Source: Marinifilum flexuosum
GTDB lineage: Bacteria > Bacteroidota > Bacteroidia > Bacteroidales > Marinifilaceae
DNA length: 64,000 nucleotides
Assembly (NCBI RefSeq): GCF_003610555.1
Contig: NZ_RAPQ01000008.1
Coordinates: 1,170,490-1,234,489 of the forward strand
Direction of reading: 5' to 3'
Every line of letters begins with the position of its first letter. Within the stretch, counting starts at the first letter, position 1. Under the pieces are notes generated by a model, which made no database searches, was not told where the DNA came from, and saw only the letters and a program-made list of their open reading frames with translations. Made by a program: the position numbers and the translations under genes. Positions 19,255-26,002 of the stretch are shown here, one piece after another.

Positions 19255-19731
19255 CTAGTTTGCAATTAAGAGTTTTTGAAGTCTGTAGTTTTCGAAATAG
19301 TCCTTTAATTGATTTCTGATTTTGATGGATTTAAATACATCCTCACCATTAGAACTTACAGCAATACTGATATTATCTTGTTTATAGATTGCCGGAGAAA
19401 CAAATTCACAAAAATCAGGCTGGTCGTGAACATTTAGCAGCACATTGGCTTCTCTACAATCACGAATTAGTTGTCGCAAAAAGGCAGGATCCTCAACACA
19501 ACTATAAATCAAATAGTAATTTTTCAGAACCTCTTTATTGTACTGTTGTTCGTGATATTTGATCCCTGTATTCTTAATCCAGCTAATGATATTTGGAGCC
19601 AGAACTTCTACCAAATCAGTACTTCGCTGTAAAATCTTTAATTTCTTATAGGCATCTTCGCCGCCACCAATAATTAGTATTTTCTTATTGGTAATATCTA
19701 TTGCTATGGGTAAAAATTGTTTCTTCGACAT
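19255..19731 (-). CDS. Precorrin-2 dehydrogenase / sirohydrochlorin ferrochelatase-like (siroheme synthase N-terminal domain)
   Basis: The 158-residue product is a stand-alone Met8/CysG-N domain: LPIAIDITNKKILIIGGGEDAYKKL supplies the NAD-binding Rossmann motif and NVHDQPDFCEFVSPAIYKQDNISIAVSSNGE matches the conserved second half. It converts precorrin-2 to sirohydrochlorin and possibly inserts iron to give siroheme. It is short compared with full CysG or Met8 (about 200+ residues), so the iron-insertion helices may be reduced. It lies between the DUF2061 gene and cysJ. Confidence 0.88.
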   Translation of the reverse strand: MSKKQFLPIAIDITNKKILIIGGGEDAYKKLKILQRSTDLVEVLAPNIISWIKNTGIKYHEQQYNKEVLKNYYLIYSCVEDPAFLRQLIRDCREANVLLNVHDQPDFCEFVSPAIYKQDNISIAVSSNGEDVFKSIKIRNQLKDYFENYRLQKLLIAN

Positions 19732-19743
19732 GATAATTTGTTT

Positions 19744-19992
19744 TTAAATGTGATAATCAACCGGGTGTTTATCTTCTTTTCCAAACTTTATTTTGTTCCA
19801 GGTTCTTTCGTGTAGAAAGTAGAGTCCCATTTTCGTGAATAATTCAACACCACCAATCGACATCGCCCAAGTGATATCTCCAATCACCAGCCACGAAATC
19901 AGCACCGTGTCAATTGTTCCAATGGTCCTCCACGAAATGGTTTTTGCAATACTTCTGTAAGTTTTTTCTTTCATTTCATTCAGCTTACTCAT
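19744..19992 (-). CDS. DUF2061 membrane protein, first gene of the sulfite-reduction operon
   Basis: An 82-residue protein with two membrane segments (TISWRTIGTIDTVLISWLVIG and SIGGVELFTKMGLYFLHE) and the RTWNKIKFGK ending characteristic of DUF2061. Members of this family often sit in sulfate-assimilation operons of Bacteroidota, but their function is unknown. Its ATG directly abuts the T tract of the upstream attenuator terminator (TTTTTTTATG), so read-through of that terminator is needed for expression of the whole operon. Confidence 0.85.
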   Translation of the reverse strand: MSKLNEMKEKTYRSIAKTISWRTIGTIDTVLISWLVIGDITWAMSIGGVELFTKMGLYFLHERTWNKIKFGKEDKHPVDYHI

Positions 19993-20026
19993 AAAAAAAG
20001 AGCCTTTCTGGTTCGCAGAAAGGCTC
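19993..20026 (-). terminator. Attenuator terminator 2 (between leader peptide 2 and the DUF2061 gene)
   Basis: On the minus strand GAGCCTTTCTG-CGAAC-CAGAAAGGCTC is a perfect 11-bp stem followed by seven T residues, with the start codon of the DUF2061 gene immediately after. Its placement in front of the first structural gene, behind a cysteine-rich leader peptide, identifies it as a conditional terminator. Confidence 0.88.
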
Positions 20027-20062
20027 GGTATGCTAGTTCACTTATATGCATAACGAAATCTG

Positions 20063-20104
20063 CTAGGGAGGATACCATAACATACACATACAACAACACA
20101 TCAT
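20063..20104 (-). CDS. Leader peptide 2, Cys/Met-rich (MCCCMCMLWYPP)
   Basis: A short minus-strand frame reads (M)MCCCMCMLWYPP followed by TAG, with two adjacent in-frame ATG codons at 20104 and 20101. Four of the first six residues after the start are cysteine and the others methionine, exactly the amino acids whose sulfur is supplied by the downstream operon. The stop codon is 36 bp before the attenuator stem. It shares the 18-nt block TGTTGTTGTATGTGTATG with leader peptide 1. The two prolines before the stop may slow the ribosome. I infer ribosome-mediated attenuation. Confidence 0.72.
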   Translation of the reverse strand: MMCCCMCMLWYPP

Positions 20105-20198
20105 TTGATGTGAGATTTGATTGATATGTGATTTTTCGTTTTGCATTTGTGTTACAATTGATGAATAAATTTTCTGTTTTGATTATAAGTAAATCCAT

Positions 20199-20231
20199 AA
20201 AAAAAGCCTTTCTGCTATTGCAAAAAGGCTT
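20199..20231 (-). terminator. Attenuator terminator 1 (after leader peptide 1)
   Basis: On the minus strand AAGCCTTTTTGC-AATA-GCAGAAAGGCTT forms a 12-bp stem with one T-G wobble, followed by seven T residues. It starts 28 bp after the stop codon of leader peptide 1. The left arm can pair instead with TGCAAGAAGG inside the leader frame (20270-20279), giving a 10-bp antiterminator with one wobble. Confidence 0.85.
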
Positions 20232-20259
20232 GTGCTGTTATTTATGTCCTACTATAAAT

Positions 20260-20361
20260 TTAAACAACTCCTTCTTGCAGTTCAATACAATCCATACACA
20301 TACAACAACAAGCTGTACCTGCAAAAGAAGAAGTGATTGTATTTCCAAGAGTGTTATTCAT
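20260..20361 (-). CDS. Leader peptide 1, 33 residues with CCCMCMDC motif
   Basis: A minus-strand ATG at 20361 opens a 33-codon frame that begins MNNTLGNTITSSFAGTA, continues CCCMCMDC and ends IELQEGVV. Five cysteine and two internal methionine codons lie in a run of eight. It lies between a candidate promoter and an intrinsic terminator, and its final codons contain the segment able to pair with the terminator's left arm. This is the layout of a classical trp/his-type attenuator, tuned to cysteine (and perhaps methionine). Shared codon block with leader 2 indicates duplication. Confidence 0.78.
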   Translation of the reverse strand: MNNTLGNTITSSFAGTACCCMCMDCIELQEGVV

Positions 20362-20402
20362 TGTTTTGTTTAAATAGGATAAATCGATCTTTATTTCGGG
20401 TA

Positions 20403-20434
20403 CAATTTTAGGAATTCATTTTGAATATTACAAA
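20403..20434 (-). promoter_or_regulatory. Putative promoter of the sulfite-reduction operon
   Basis: Minus strand TTTG (20434-20431) and TAAAATTG (20410-20403) are separated by 20 bp. This fits the Bacteroidota -33/-7 pattern TTTG-N19-21-TAnnTTTG with one mismatch. It lies about 42 bp upstream of leader peptide 1. Confidence 0.45.
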
Positions 20435-20696
20435 CTACTGATCTAAAAAAAAATCAGAATAGAATATATCCATTGTTTTGAAATCGTTTTCGATTACTTG
20501 TACTGAAACCAGAGATGAATAAGTACTTACCCTTAAAATACAAGCCTTACAGAAGGTCTATCGACGATGGAAAGATGTAATATTACAGGAGACGGTTTTT
20601 TATTGGAAAAAAATAAAGGATTTAATAAAGAAGTCTTCACAATTAGTTTTTATCCTATAAGTTGAATTAAATTTGCCATTATATAATTTTTATATA
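20435..20696. other. Non-coding stretch upstream of the sulfite operon
   Basis: AT-rich sequence without a convincing gene on either strand. I see no hairpin with a T tract and no clear repeat here; it separates the minus-strand sulfur operon from the decayed plus-strand gene. Confidence 0.5.
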
Positions 20697-20922
20697 ATGA
20701 CAAAGAAAAATAGAATTGTAAGCTTTAAGAAACTGGATTCTGAATTTCTATCCCTACGGATTTGAAGGTGATATAAAACTTTCTTAATTGGGTCCGGATA
20801 AGAGCTTTTATGCTTTCCCCATAAGTGCCGATGAGTACAATATGCTTATAAAAGTAGATGTAGACTATGGTTTTGGCTTAGATATGGAGGAGGAGGAAAG
20901 TGGTCAAGAGTCTGATTTGTAA
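20697..20922 (+). pseudogene. Decayed small Bacteroidota-type protein gene
   Basis: Three consecutive frames together make one plausible small protein. Frame one from the ATG at 20697 reads MTKKNRIVSFKKLDSEFLS; a shift then gives YPYGFEGDIKLS ending in a stop; a further shift gives GPDKSFYAFPISADEYN then MLIKVDVDYGFGLDMEEEE and ends at TAA 20920. This matches, from memory, the layout of a common small Bacteroidota protein (N-terminal KKNxIVSFxKLxxE, central YPYGF, then FYAxP and a C-terminal acidic tail). About six to eight residues appear deleted between EFL and YPYGF, and a second indel lies near IKLS. No intact copy is visible in the window. Confidence 0.6.
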
Positions 20923-21027
20923 GAAGCCATTACATGAGTTTTAAAAATTAATGAGTGTTCACTTCATTTTTGTTGCTTGGAATTCAATCTCTTCCTATAT
21001 TTACAGCACATTTAATAATTAAATACT

Positions 21028-21282
21028 ATGCTACCAAAGTTTTTATTAGCAGACAATTCGCAGGAGTTACCAGATACTCTATTCATCGTTCACACACGTT
21101 CGCCTAAATGCATTATCGAATGTGATGTAGAAGATTTTAATTCAAACCAGACCATTTACTGGATGGATAAAACACCGGAAGATCAGAATTTGATCGAAGA
21201 TTTGTTGGATGAGGCTGAAACCTTTTACAATGATGAGTTAGAAAACCAAGAGGATCTTTACGACGAAGAATTCGACGATTAA
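21028..21282 (+). CDS. Small acidic conserved hypothetical protein
   Basis: An 84-residue cytosolic protein with a beta-rich first half (FLLADNSQELPDTLFIVHTRSPKCIIECD) and a very acidic tail (NDELENQEDLYDEEFDD). I recognise the pattern as conserved in marine Bacteroidota but not its function. It is followed after 11 bp by a PspC-domain gene and is probably cotranscribed with it. Confidence 0.7.
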   Translation: MLPKFLLADNSQELPDTLFIVHTRSPKCIIECDVEDFNSNQTIYWMDKTPEDQNLIEDLLDEAETFYNDELENQEDLYDEEFDD

Positions 21283-21293
21283 TTAAGAATATA

Positions 21294-21491
21294 ATGAGTA
21301 AAAAACTACAGCGATCATCTAATAAAATGATTGCAGGTGTTTGTGCGGGTATTGCTGAATACCTGGGCTTAGACGTAACACTTGTAAGGGTTCTTTATGT
21401 GCTAATTTCTATTTTTAGTGCAGGATTTCCAGGATTATTAATCTATGTTATACTTTGGTTTGTAATGCCGGATTATTACGAAGTGTTATAA
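21294..21491 (+). CDS. PspC-domain membrane protein
   Basis: A 65-residue protein starting KLQRSSNKMIAGVCAGIAEYLGLDVTLVR, the PspC domain signature, followed by a hydrophobic segment (VLYVLISIFSAGFPGLLIYVILWFVMP). PspC-type proteins are inner-membrane proteins linked to the phage-shock or envelope-stress response. Only the minimal domain is present here. Confidence 0.9.
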   Translation: MSKKLQRSSNKMIAGVCAGIAEYLGLDVTLVRVLYVLISIFSAGFPGLLIYVILWFVMPDYYEVL

Positions 21492-21517
21492 TTGAATTTT
21501 ACTAAAAACATATAATG

Positions 21518-21542
21518 GGAAAGCAATAGCTTTCCTTTTTTT
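21518..21542 (+). terminator. Intrinsic terminator after pspC-like gene
   Basis: GGAAAGC-AATA-GCTTTCC followed by seven T residues. Confidence 0.85.
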
Positions 21543-21641
21543 ATACTTCTATTTTTAGGTATTTTATGTTTTGTGTTAAAGAACAGCGAAAAATTCTTTA
21601 AAAAGACCACATTTGTCATGATTTCGAATATTCTAATCTTC

Positions 21642-21649
21642 TATTTTTG
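21642..21649 (+). promoter_or_regulatory. Putative -7 box upstream of porin-like gene
   Basis: TATTTTTG is an exact TAnnTTTG match. It would give an mRNA leader of about 110 nt before the start codon at 21765; the nearest TTTG (21612) is somewhat too distant. Confidence 0.35.
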
Positions 21650-21764
21650 CTGCGATTTTTAGAGATGGATAAATCATGAACCTAATCGCCGTGATAAATA
21701 GCTGTTTAAGTCAGAAATATCCTTTCTTTTTAAAACAAACACAAACACTTAAAGATTCTAACAG

Positions 21765-22481
21765 ATGAACCTAAAAAAACTGATCCCTTTAATTGGGTTG
21801 GTATGCATTTGTTTGGGAGTTAATGCTGAAAAACTTCCATCAAAAACTAAAGTTAATCGCAGTATTGACTTTGTAAGTAAACACTTATGGAGAGGTAGTC
21901 ATAGTGGTACAGCACCTACTATTGAGCCAACGCTGGAGATTCAAACCGGTCGTTTTACATTTGGAGCATGGGGAGCTTATGCAACTGATGATAGCTACCA
22001 GGAGGTTGACTTGTATGTTTCGTATAACACTCCGCTATTTCAATTTAGTGTTTACGATTTTTATTGTCCACGTCCTAATTTCGAAAAATCAAAATTCTTT
22101 GATTTCGACAGTGAAAACTCTGTTCATTTGTTCGATGCTACAGCAAAGTATAAGGGGTGTGCAAAATTTCCTGTTTCTGTAATGGGATCTGTGCTTTTCT
22201 ATGGAGAGTTTGATAAGGATGAAAATGGAGATCAGAATTACTCTACTTATTTTGAGTTGGGATATTCGAACTTTATTGGTGGAAAGAAATTCTCATATGC
22301 ATTAGGTTTTTCGCCATTTAAAGGAATGTATGATGATAAATTTAATGTGGTAAACGTTAATGTTACTATGTATGATGAAATTAAATTAACAGATAAGTTT
22401 TCATTGCCTATTCGTGGCGGATTAACCTTGAATCCGGCAACGGAAAAGTTATTTCTTACTTTCGCGGTAACATTGAAATAA
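21765..22481 (+). CDS. Outer-membrane beta-barrel protein of the TorF/Gcw_chp type
   Basis: A 238-residue exported protein with a signal peptide ending near residue 21 (LGVNA). The mature part starts SIDFVSKHLWRGSHSGTAPTIEPTLEIQ, the 'D-x-V-S-x-x-x-W-R-G' opening typical of TIGR02001 / TorF-family putative porins, and continues as alternating hydrophobic strands ending in a C-terminal strand (LFLTFAVTLK). Substrate is unknown. The gene is monocistronic, with a terminator right after it. Confidence 0.7.
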   Translation: MNLKKLIPLIGLVCICLGVNAEKLPSKTKVNRSIDFVSKHLWRGSHSGTAPTIEPTLEIQTGRFTFGAWGAYATDDSYQEVDLYVSYNTPLFQFSVYDFYCPRPNFEKSKFFDFDSENSVHLFDATAKYKGCAKFPVSVMGSVLFYGEFDKDENGDQNYSTYFELGYSNFIGGKKFSYALGFSPFKGMYDDKFNVVNVNVTMYDEIKLTDKFSLPIRGGLTLNPATEKLFLTFAVTLK

Positions 22482-22504
22482 GATCAGGTATTGATAATAT
22501 TTAC

Positions 22505-22530
22505 AAGGCTTCCTTTTGGAAGCCTTTTTT
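22505..22530 (+). terminator. Intrinsic terminator after porin-like gene
   Basis: AAGGCTTCC-TTTT-GGAAGCCTT followed by a short T run. Confidence 0.85.
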
Positions 22531-22734
22531 GTTTTAAAAGAATTGGTGATATTTAATCTTTACAAGAAAACTACAAATACTGCGTTAGTCTCGTTTTTGA
22601 AACAGTCATTTACAATTAGTAAACTCCTTGGGTTCAAAAACTTTGAAAGCCTTGTCTTTGGAGCTTTCTTGTCAAAGATTGTAATGGTGTAGTTTTATGC
22701 CGCTACTATATTAGAAGTTTAATAAAGAATTAGA

Positions 22735-23115
22735 ATGAAAGCATTAGATAAAGTACATGAGTTTCACAATGCCTTCGGTGTAAATGTGGAAGAGCAGCCT
22801 AATATTCCAAGTGTTGAACGATGCGAGTTAAGACAAAATATTATTCAGGAAGAAGTTGATGAATTGAAAGCAGCTTGGGAATCGGGTAATATTGTTGAAG
22901 TTGCCGATGCATTGGCAGATATTCATTATGTAGTTATGGGAACGGTTTTAGAATTTGGCCTACAGGATAAGTATGCTGAAATATTCTCAGAAGTTCACCG
23001 CAGCAACATGAGCAAATTAGACGAGAATGGAAAACCTTTGTACCGAGAAGATGGTAAGGTGATTAAATCTACTTTGTACACAAAACCCGATATCAAGAAA
23101 ATTATAAACAAATGA
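22735..23115 (+). CDS. MazG/PRA-PH-like nucleotide pyrophosphohydrolase
   Basis: A 126-residue all-helical protein with metal-binding motifs QEEVDEL (about residue 38) and EVADALADIHYV (about residue 61), the EExxE...DxxxD arrangement of the phosphoribosyl-ATP pyrophosphohydrolase/MazG fold. Members hydrolyse non-canonical or excess NTPs to NMP and pyrophosphate; the exact substrate is not determinable. Its stop overlaps the start of the PhzF-family gene by 4 bp, so the two are translationally coupled. Confidence 0.85.
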   Translation: MKALDKVHEFHNAFGVNVEEQPNIPSVERCELRQNIIQEEVDELKAAWESGNIVEVADALADIHYVVMGTVLEFGLQDKYAEIFSEVHRSNMSKLDENGKPLYREDGKVIKSTLYTKPDIKKIINK

Positions 23116-23897
23116 ACTTGAAAAAATATCACATAGATGCTTTTACAAATAAGCTGTTTGGTGGGAATCCAGCATGCGTAATTCCACTGGAAGAATGGCT
23201 TTCAGATGATTTGTTATTGAATATTACAAAGGAGAACAATTTGGCAGAGACCGCTTTTTTTGTACCTGAAGCCGATCGTTTTCATATCAGATGGTTTACA
23301 CCAGAGCTAGAGATGGATCTTTGTGGGCATGCCACTTTGGCAACGGCTCATGTCATTAAAAAACATTTGAATTATCCGGAAGATAAAATTCGTTTTACAT
23401 CAGCGAGTGGAGATTTAGAAGTAGCTTTTGAGGGAGATAGATATGTACTGGATTTTCCTTCCAGAATGCCTGTGCCAACTTCATTGCCATCTATTATTGA
23501 AGACAGCTTGAATATTAAACCTCTAGAGGTGTACCAATCTAGAGATTATGTACTCTTGTATGAAAATGAAGATGATATTCTGGCACTGGAACCTGATGAA
23601 AATAAATTGAAAGGCATTGATTTGGGACATGGAGGAATTGTTTGTACCGCCCTTGGTCGGGAAGTTGACTTTGTTTCTCGTTTTTTTACTCCGGGAGCAA
23701 GCATTTTCGAGGATCCGGTTACTGGATCAGCACATTGCTCACTGATTCCTTTTTGGAGTGAGAAACTTGGTAAGAAAGAAATGTTAGCCTTTCAATTATC
23801 AGATCGAAAAGGTGAATTATTCTGTACCAATAGTGATGATCGAGTAAAAATAGCTGGTCACGCAGTAAGTTATAGTGTAGGAGAAATCTTTTTATAG
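23112..23897 (+). CDS. PhzF-family isomerase/epimerase
   Basis: The 261-residue product shows the PhzF pattern: YHIDAFTNKLFGGNPACVI at the N-terminus, the catalytic Glu in NNLAETAFFVP (about residue 45), LCGHATLATAHV, and the second half with FFTPGASIFEDPVTGSAHC. The family has a diaminopimelate-epimerase-like fold; most members outside phenazine clusters have unknown substrates. It overlaps the pyrophosphohydrolase gene and is followed after 9 bp by the pentapeptide-repeat gene, giving a three-gene operon. Confidence 0.9.
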   Translation: MNLKKYHIDAFTNKLFGGNPACVIPLEEWLSDDLLLNITKENNLAETAFFVPEADRFHIRWFTPELEMDLCGHATLATAHVIKKHLNYPEDKIRFTSASGDLEVAFEGDRYVLDFPSRMPVPTSLPSIIEDSLNIKPLEVYQSRDYVLLYENEDDILALEPDENKLKGIDLGHGGIVCTALGREVDFVSRFFTPGASIFEDPVTGSAHCSLIPFWSEKLGKKEMLAFQLSDRKGELFCTNSDDRVKIAGHAVSYSVGEIFL

Positions 23898-23906
23898 GAG
23901 CAAGTA

Positions 23907-24473
23907 ATGGATTATATTGAAGAGGAAGTTTTCGAAAATCAGGATTTTTCGAATGCTAATTTGCCAAAAGCGGAGTATGACAATTGCCGCTTTGTAAATT
24001 GCACATTTGCCAACTCTGATTTATCGAATGTTGTTTTTTTGGAATGTGAATTTGATTCCTGTGATTTAAGCAACGTCAAGGTGAATCATACCGCCTTTCG
24101 GGATATTCAATTTAAATCATGTAAAATGTTAGGCATTGCATTTCAGGATTGCAACAAGCTATTGCTTTCTTTTACTTTTACCGATTGTATGCTAAACCTT
24201 TCTTCGTTTTATCAACTTAAACTAAAAGCAATTCAATTTGTAAACTGCCAGTTACATGAAGTGGATTTTGCAGAAACTGATTTGACTCAAGCTTCATTTG
24301 CAAATTGTGATATGGCAGGAGCTGTGTTTGAGTTTACCAATATAGAGAGAGCGGATTTGACTTCGGCAAGCAATTACTCCATTCATCCCGAGTCGAATAA
24401 AATTAAGAAAGCTAAATTTTCAGCCCAAGGTCTGGCAGGATTGTTACAGCAATATGATATTGTGATAAAATAA
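23907..24473 (+). CDS. Pentapeptide-repeat protein (Qnr-like)
   Basis: A 188-residue protein made mostly of A(D/N)LxF-type pentapeptides (DFSNANLPKAEYDNCRF, LSNVVFLECEFDSCDL, FANCDMAGAVF, IERADLTSASNYSI). The layout, including an interruption with FRDIQFKSCKMLGIAFQDC and the C-terminal Asn-Tyr-x-Ile-His-Pro segment, resembles Qnr/McbG proteins, which mimic DNA and protect DNA gyrase. Resistance function is not shown here; many chromosomal Qnr-like proteins have no proven role. Confidence 0.85.
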   Translation: MDYIEEEVFENQDFSNANLPKAEYDNCRFVNCTFANSDLSNVVFLECEFDSCDLSNVKVNHTAFRDIQFKSCKMLGIAFQDCNKLLLSFTFTDCMLNLSSFYQLKLKAIQFVNCQLHEVDFAETDLTQASFANCDMAGAVFEFTNIERADLTSASNYSIHPESNKIKKAKFSAQGLAGLLQQYDIVIK

Positions 24474-24502
24474 ACAAACCCACCAATTAGGCGGGTTTGT
24501 TC
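24474..24502. terminator. Bidirectional terminator between convergent genes
   Basis: AACAAACCC-A-CC / GG-C-GGGTTTGTT around AATTA forms a 12-bp stem with one mismatch, A-rich on one side and T-rich on the other, between the pentapeptide gene and the convergent AhpD-like gene. Confidence 0.65.
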
Positions 24503-24518
24503 TATATTATACGATTGA

Positions 24519-25070
24519 TTAAGCTGCAGATTTGCTTAATTCTTTTGCTTTAGGAAAATCAACTGGAACTTTTGTCAAGTTGTGAGTATAATTGGTAAAC
24601 GATATTTCCATTACAACTGCCAGAAAATCGATTAAGGCTTTCTCATCGTATCCTGCCGCATAGAAGTCTTCCAAATTGCTTTCACTTGCTCTTCCCCTGT
24701 TAGTTGCTACATCGGCAGCAAGTCTGCTTAATGCTTTCAATTTTGAGTCGGCAATGCTTCCTTCGCGCAATTGAATGGTTTCTTCTTCTGTAAAGCCATT
24801 CATTTTGGCTATTGCTGTGTGAGCAGCCAAACAGTATTCACATCCATTTACTTCCGATACGGCAAGTTTTATGGCTTCCATCTCTTTTGCCGAAAAGCTT
24901 TCTTTACCAGCTTTGCTCGAAAAGTTCAAGTAATTTTCTAAAGTATCGCTCGAGTAAGCAATGGTTGCATATAAATTAGGAATCATACCCAATTGACTTT
25001 TTACATTGTTTAGAATACTTTGTGCTTTTTCATCAAGCTGATTTACTCTTGGTACATTGATTGTTTTCAT
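24519..25070 (-). CDS. Carboxymuconolactone decarboxylase / AhpD-like protein
   Basis: The 183-residue protein has the redox motif GCEYCLAAHTAIA (CxxC followed by His), the signature of the peroxidase-like AhpD branch of the CMD family, in an all-helical sequence. Such proteins reduce peroxides using the CxxC pair. It is downstream of an AraC regulator on the same strand but separated from it by a clear terminator. Confidence 0.85.
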   Translation of the reverse strand: MKTINVPRVNQLDEKAQSILNNVKSQLGMIPNLYATIAYSSDTLENYLNFSSKAGKESFSAKEMEAIKLAVSEVNGCEYCLAAHTAIAKMNGFTEEETIQLREGSIADSKLKALSRLAADVATNRGRASESNLEDFYAAGYDEKALIDFLAVVMEISFTNYTHNLTKVPVDFPKAKELSKSAA

Positions 25071-25114
25071 TTCTCTATCCTTTTATAATTAATTTGTTAT
25101 TACAAAAGTGCAGG

Positions 25115-25149
25115 AAATAAAAAGTGGGAAGAATGGCAATTCTTCCCAC
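25115..25149 (-). terminator. Intrinsic terminator after the AraC-family gene
   Basis: On the minus strand GTGGGAAGAAT-TGCC-ATTCTTCCCAC is a perfect 11-bp stem followed by TTTTTATTT. Confidence 0.88.
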
Positions 25150-25174
25150 TGGCTTGGCAATTTTTCCTTTTAGC

Positions 25175-25993
25175 TTAAATGATCGTACTTTTTTTAAAAT
25201 CAGTTGGACTTTTACCAACCACTTTGCTGAAAAAACGACTAAACTGGGCCGCATCATCAAAGCCTAGCTCATAGGCAACTTCTTTTGCAGTTTTATCTGT
25301 ATGAATAGATAATCTTTTCGCTTCTAAACCAATGCGTTCCTGAATTACCTGTAAAGGAGTTTTATCATTATACTCTCCAAATAAATTGGAAATGGTTTTG
25401 GGTGATTTATGTAGCAATTCGGCGTAATCAGCAACTTTGTGTTTCTGTCTAAAATGCATTTCAACCAATACATTAAACTGCCTGATGATATCCAATTTAT
25501 CCTGATTAATATCTGGATTTGTCAATGTTTTTCGAGCAAGTCTGGTGCATTTAATCAAGAACCTTTTTAGCAGTACCTGAAGCATTTCTCCCTTAATATG
25601 ATCCGAATTTTCAAATTCTTCAAGAATCACCTTGATCAACAAATCAAAGCTTTCCTGATCTTTCAAATCCAATGAAACAATTGGAACTTCTGATGATCCA
25701 AAAAACAAATACCCATAGCATGATACTTCCTGATCGTGTTGTTGGATACAGTAAAATTCTCGATTGAATGATAATTGATTTAAAGTGGAATTGATTTCAT
25801 CCACCTCAAGCTGATTAAGAGGTGTGAGGAAAAGAATTTGGTTCTCCTTAATTGTGTAGGCAATTCCATCAACAATTAAACGAGAACATCCGCTTCGCTG
25901 CCAAAATATTTTGTAAGTCTGGTTTTTATTTTGGATTTCATCCGAAAATGAAAAGTAGGATGAATCCCTTTTGTTTGAATAGGTCTGAAGCAT
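25175..25993 (-). CDS. AraC-family transcriptional regulator
   Basis: A 272-residue protein with a cupin-like N-terminal sensor part (IKENQILFLTPLNQLEVDEI) and a C-terminal AraC domain with two helix-turn-helix units: YAELLHKSPKTISNLFGEY and TAKEVAYELGFDDAAQFSRF, ending KVVGKSPTDFKK. It lies 9 bp after the SRPBCC gene on the same strand, so the two are likely cotranscribed, and upstream of the AhpD-like gene, which it may control. The inducer is unknown. Confidence 0.9.
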   Translation of the reverse strand: MLQTYSNKRDSSYFSFSDEIQNKNQTYKIFWQRSGCSRLIVDGIAYTIKENQILFLTPLNQLEVDEINSTLNQLSFNREFYCIQQHDQEVSCYGYLFFGSSEVPIVSLDLKDQESFDLLIKVILEEFENSDHIKGEMLQVLLKRFLIKCTRLARKTLTNPDINQDKLDIIRQFNVLVEMHFRQKHKVADYAELLHKSPKTISNLFGEYNDKTPLQVIQERIGLEAKRLSIHTDKTAKEVAYELGFDDAAQFSRFFSKVVGKSPTDFKKSTII

Positions 25994-26002
25994 TGGTAAT
26001 AT

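Noticed and set aside
19989-20198. Minus-strand 69-residue frame covering leader 2
   Set aside because: It is out of frame with the Cys-rich leader and runs through the attenuator stem; it is an accidental frame.
20128-20373. Plus-strand 81-residue frame opposite leader 1
   Set aside because: It is the antisense shadow of the leader peptide and terminator 1 (its TTTTSCTCKR-like stretch is the reverse strand of the Cys codons).
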